This document shows positions 4,681 to 7,189 of a DNA stretch of 7,189 nt, one piece after another. The DNA lies in assembly GCF_964021735.1 (NCBI RefSeq), contig NZ_CAXIBN010000161.1:1-7189 (forward strand), given 5' to 3'. The translations under genes were made by a program, and so were the position numbers. Numbering within the stretch: the first letter of the stretch is position 1; the number at the start of each line of letters is the position of its first letter. Source of the DNA: Wocania_A sp964021735. GTDB lineage: Bacteria; Bacteroidota; Bacteroidia; Flavobacteriales; Flavobacteriaceae. The notes under the pieces are model-generated. The model saw only the letters and a program-made list of their open reading frames with translations. It had not been told where the DNA came from and ran no database searches.

Positions 4681-5559
4681 CTACTCGTTGTTTAACTGAT
4701 TTATGTATTCATCTAAATTTGCTTTTACTTTATTATCTAACTCTGGTTCTTTAATATCCGTGTATTTACTTAAGGTATCGTACATAATTTTTGCAACAAT
4801 ATATCGTGCTGTAGCTTTATCGTTTGCAGGAATATTGTACCATGGTGCGTGTGGTTTTGATGTTCTATTTATAGCATCTTCATAACAGTCTTGATATTTA
4901 TCCCAAAGAGCACGCTCTTTTAAATCGTCTGGAGAAAACTTCCAATGTTTTTCCTTTTTATTTAATCGACGAAGTAATCTGTTTTTTTGCTCGTCTTTTG
5001 AAAGATTCAAGTAAAACTTAAATATAATGGTACCATTCTCGGCTATGTGCTTTTCAAAATTATTGATTTGTTCAAATCGTTTGTCCCAAAAAGCTTCATC
5101 AATATCGTCAACAGAATTTATAGAAGGAATCTTTTCATTCAAAATATAATTTGGATGAACGCGTGTTACCAGTACATTTTCGTAATGTGTTCTGTTAAAA
5201 ATAGCAAATTTACCACGCTCTGGTAATGCAATGTAATGGCGCCATAAATAGTCGTGACTTATTTCCAAATCGGTTGGCACTTTAAAACTATGCGAAATAA
5301 CACCGCGTGCATTAAAATTTTTAAAAACCTCACGTATTAAACTATCTTTTCCAGAAGTGTCCATGCCTTGTATGCAAACTAAAACGGCATATTTATCGTG
5401 TGCATACATGGTATTTTGTAGCTTCCCAAGTTTTTTGCTTACAAAATGCAAGGCGTTTACTAGGTCGTCTTTTGAAGCATCTAAAGAATAGCTTGAAGGT
5501 TGTTCGCTTAATTTAATTTTTGAGGTAATTTTAAAATCGTTGGTATCAATAGTTTTCAA
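4681..5559 (-). CDS. ppk2: PPK2-family polyphosphate kinase
   Basis: A 292-aa cytoplasmic enzyme of polyphosphate kinase family 2, which moves phosphate between polyphosphate and nucleotides, usually to make ADP, ATP or GTP. The Walker A loop is GMDTSGKDS (65-73), followed by family motifs FNARGV (82-87), FKVPT (92-96), DYLWRHYIALPERGKFAIFN (103-122) with the Walker B strand, RTHYENVLVTRVHP (123-136), FYLNLSKDEQ (182-191), and the lid KKEKHWKFSPDDLKERALWD (201-220) with ISAK-like tail NRTSKPHAPWYNIPANDK (231-248). The single-domain length and motif set match PPK2-related transferases; class and nucleotide preference cannot be fixed. The MKTIDTNDFK start fits homologues I recall, but the codon at 5559 is TTG, with no in-frame ATG before residue 51 and a stop shortly upstream. 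It diverges from the FMN oxidoreductase gene. Confidence 0.92.
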   Translation of the reverse strand: MKTIDTNDFKITSKIKLSEQPSSYSLDASKDDLVNALHFVSKKLGKLQNTMYAHDKYAVLVCIQGMDTSGKDSLIREVFKNFNARGVISHSFKVPTDLEISHDYLWRHYIALPERGKFAIFNRTHYENVLVTRVHPNYILNEKIPSINSVDDIDEAFWDKRFEQINNFEKHIAENGTIIFKFYLNLSKDEQKNRLLRRLNKKEKHWKFSPDDLKERALWDKYQDCYEDAINRTSKPHAPWYNIPANDKATARYIVAKIMYDTLSKYTDIKEPELDNKVKANLDEYINQLNNE

Positions 5560-5698
5560 AATGTATGGTATTTATTATCGTTTTTAAATATATAAAAATG
5601 AAAATCAATTTTCCCTTTATTGGCATTATTTGTTTCTATTGTGTTCTTTATTTTAAATCCTAATAATTGCATTACTTCGTTTAAATAAAATTAAAAAA

Positions 5699-6211
5699 AT
5701 GAATAAAACACTAATTATACAAGGCAGTGCTCGACCTAAAGGAGACACTAATACCATTATAAGCTATATGGCTTTAAAGGGCAATTTTGATGTTATTGAT
5801 TTATACTCAAAAAATATTGGCCATTACGATTATGAATACAATAATGCTAATGATGATTTTATTCCTTTAATTACCAACATTATTAAAAATTACGATACTA
5901 TAATTTTTGCAACGCCAGTTTATTGGTACACCATGAGTGGCCATATGAAAGTATTTTTTGATCGAATCTCTGACTTAATAAGAATACATAAAGACCTTGG
6001 CAGAAAACTGCGTGGTAAAAATATGGCTATGATAAGTATTAATAACAGTAACGATTTAGTTCGCGGTTTTAATATGCCATTTGTCGAATCTGCAAACTAT
6101 TTAGGGATGAATTATTTAGGCGATATACATACTTGGGTTGAGAATAACAATATTCCAAACAAAGTTAAAACCATTATAAATGACTTTATTGAAAATAAGT
6201 TAAGCACATAA
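5699..6211 (+). CDS. NAD(P)H-dependent FMN reductase-like oxidoreductase
   Basis: A 170-aa soluble flavodoxin-fold protein of the NADPH-dependent FMN reductase/quinone reductase group, expected to bind FMN and transfer electrons from NAD(P)H to quinones, flavins or xenobiotics. The phosphate-binding loop follows the first strand: LIIQGSARPKGDTN (5-18). The second flavin contact is the typical ATPVYWYTMSGHMKVFFDR (71-89), which also forms the dimer interface. The length is at the short end but complete, with a helical C-terminus. The ATG at 5699 follows an AAATTAAAAAA stretch with no Shine-Dalgarno. It is divergently transcribed from the PPK2 gene across about 139 bp and is followed by a 77-bp gap before the next gene, so the two plus-strand genes may or may not be co-transcribed. 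The electron acceptor is unknown. Confidence 0.87.
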   Translation: MNKTLIIQGSARPKGDTNTIISYMALKGNFDVIDLYSKNIGHYDYEYNNANDDFIPLITNIIKNYDTIIFATPVYWYTMSGHMKVFFDRISDLIRIHKDLGRKLRGKNMAMISINNSNDLVRGFNMPFVESANYLGMNYLGDIHTWVENNNIPNKVKTIINDFIENKLST

Positions 6212-6288
6212 ATTCGACAAACGACACAGTTGTCCCCTTAGTTTTTAATATATTCGTCATACCCTACTTAATTTTAACCCCAAATTTT

Positions 6289-7053
6289 ATGAATAATTAT
6301 TACTTTCTTTTATTTTTTGTTGCTACTTTAAACATTAACGGACAAATAGCCAATTGTGATGACGCCAACTCGTATCTTGTTAATGCATATTCGCATGTTA
6401 AAGATGCGTATGACTCTAATAATATAAGCCATTTAAAGTACTATGCTAACAGATCGTTGGAAGCTTTTAAGCTATCAAAAAAAACATTAAAAGATTGTGG
6501 CTGCGAAACCGCATTAAACCTAACTAACAAAAGCATAGATCTACTTGCTAAGGTTGAAGGTGCAGAAACTTTTGAAGATGGTCGTTTTTTTGTTAAACGT
6601 GCCAGAGACACTAGCAAAGAAAGTGTTATTGAAATTGATAAATGTTCGTATTCTAATAATTCTAATGTTGTTGAAACTGAAAGTTTTAATACTAATGAAA
6701 ATACTGAGCTTTCCGATTTACAAGATGAACAATTAAAATTAAAACTGCAGCAAGAAGCACTAAAAATTAAAGAGAATCAAATAAAACAAAAGTTAGAACA
6801 ACAAGAAGAAAAAGCGTTGATGCTTAAAAAAGAGGCATTAATTCTTTCTTATAAAATGGCAATTACAGAAAACATTAGAACATACAACGATGCTTTAAAA
6901 ATTTGTGATTGTAAACATGACATCTTAAAAGAAGTAGATTCATCAATCAACATATCAAAAAAGAGTATTAAAGCTATAAAAAGTTATTATATAAACAAGC
7001 TAAAAACACAAGCTTCAAATTATTTATCGCAACTTAATTTATGTGAAAAATAG
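6289..7053 (+). CDS. Secreted helical protein with two CxC motifs and a coiled coil
   Basis: A 254-aa protein of unknown function. A Sec signal peptide is clear: MNNYYFLLFFVATLNINGQ, with cleavage likely around residues 18-19 (the NGQ ending is common in Bacteroidota). The rest appears all-helical. The seven cysteines are Cys23, Cys70/Cys72 (KDCGCET), Cys119, Cys206/Cys208 (KICDCKH) and Cys252. Residues about 138-185 (DEQLKLKLQQEAL and onward) form a charged, Gln/Glu/Lys-rich coiled coil. The segments 68-119 and 204-252 share the layout LK-C-x-C, about 45 residues of helices, then a single Cys, suggesting a duplicated disulfide-linked helical hairpin separated by the coiled coil. No lipobox follows the signal, so it should be periplasmic or exported. 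The family seems to recur in flavobacteria by recall only. Downstream is a large inverted repeat that may end transcription. Confidence 0.8.
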   Translation: MNNYYFLLFFVATLNINGQIANCDDANSYLVNAYSHVKDAYDSNNISHLKYYANRSLEAFKLSKKTLKDCGCETALNLTNKSIDLLAKVEGAETFEDGRFFVKRARDTSKESVIEIDKCSYSNNSNVVETESFNTNENTELSDLQDEQLKLKLQQEALKIKENQIKQKLEQQEEKALMLKKEALILSYKMAITENIRTYNDALKICDCKHDILKEVDSSINISKKSIKAIKSYYINKLKTQASNYLSQLNLCEK

Positions 7054-7097
7054 AATATAAAAATAAGAGCCTGCCTAAGGAGTTTTTATAACTATTT

Positions 7098-7169
7098 GTT
7101 AGGTTGAGCGCAGTCGAAACCTATTACTGATTAAATAACTTGAAAAAATTCGACTGCGCTCTATCTAAC
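7098..7169. repeat. Inverted pair of GAGCGCAGTCGAA repeats
   Basis: Two 21-nt arms, 7098-7118 (GTTAGgttGAGCGCAGTCGA plus one A) and 7149-7169 in opposite orientation, match at 19 of 21 positions with a 30-nt spacer, and one further T-A pair (7097/7170) is possible. The left arm is also flanked by AGGTT and AACCT, which can form a small hairpin of its own. The shared core is the same as at 4490-4502. It lies 45 bp after the stop of the CxC protein gene and could act as a transcription terminator or mRNA 3' stabiliser for that gene, or be a mobile REP-like pair. Confidence 0.75.
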
Positions 7170-7189
7170 ATCAAACCTGATTTCTAAAT

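Noticed and set aside
4703..4885. 60-aa plus-strand ORF inside the PPK2 gene.
   Set aside because: Antisense to the conserved C-terminal part of the kinase; no independent support.
5598..5663. 21-aa hydrophobic ORF (starts MKINFPFIGIIC) between the PPK2 and FMN reductase genes.
   Set aside because: A single short AT-rich ORF with no promoter box, no terminator and no periodicity; could be chance. Conservation in relatives would be needed to reinstate it.
6545..6736. 63-aa plus-strand ORF in another frame of the secreted protein gene.
   Set aside because: Leu/Val/Lys-only composition typical of an out-of-frame reading of AT-rich coding DNA.

Overview
The window looks like chromosomal DNA of a member of the Flavobacteriaceae (Bacteroidota). 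The basis is very AT-rich intergenic DNA, A-rich translation starts without clear Shine-Dalgarno sequences, TAnnTTTG-like -7 promoter boxes, and proteins of typical flavobacterial type: a DUF1684 lipoprotein, a SigZ-like ECF sigma factor, an Lrp/AsnC regulator, a PPK2 kinase and a secreted protein with a signal peptide ending in NGQ. There is no sign of phage, insertion sequence, CRISPR array, rRNA or tRNA. The species cannot be named from the sequence alone.

Layout. Positions 1-126 hold no gene I can defend. A DUF1684 lipoprotein gene (127-729, minus) diverges from a compact unit at about 777-943 (plus): a promoter-like box, a 27-codon Cys/Trp/Tyr-rich small ORF and a 13-bp perfect terminator hairpin. 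Then come an MFS exporter (1101-2345) and a VOC/glyoxalase-fold protein (2336-2713), overlapping by 10 bp, so probably one export/detoxification operon. Convergent to these is an Lrp/AsnC regulator (2752-3192, minus). Its upstream region carries paired dyad boxes that look like an autoregulatory operator shared with a divergent 131-aa conserved-looking hypothetical gene (3316-3711). A SigZ-like sigma factor follows (3713-4252, minus). Just upstream of it on the same strand is an 11-cysteine, 33-aa metallothionein-like peptide (4308-4409, minus), with a strong hairpin between the two.

The 271-bp gap at 4410-4680 contains fragments of two dispersed-repeat types. A PPK2-family polyphosphate kinase (4681-5559, minus, probable TTG start) diverges from a flavodoxin-fold NAD(P)H:FMN oxidoreductase (5699-6211, plus). 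Last is a secreted helical/coiled-coil protein with two CxC motifs (6289-7053, plus), followed by an inverted pair of the same GAGCGCAGTCGAA repeat seen near 4490.

Functional reading. Most modules fit stress handling: efflux plus a VOC protein, a sigma factor with a cysteine tail beside a thiol-rich peptide, polyphosphate-based nucleotide phosphorylation, and a flavin reductase. This theme is inference from family membership; only the MFS-VOC pair and the peptide-SigZ pair have local evidence of joint expression. The least described items are the metallothionein-like peptide with SigZ, the small ORF-terminator unit at 777-943, and the Lrp operator array.
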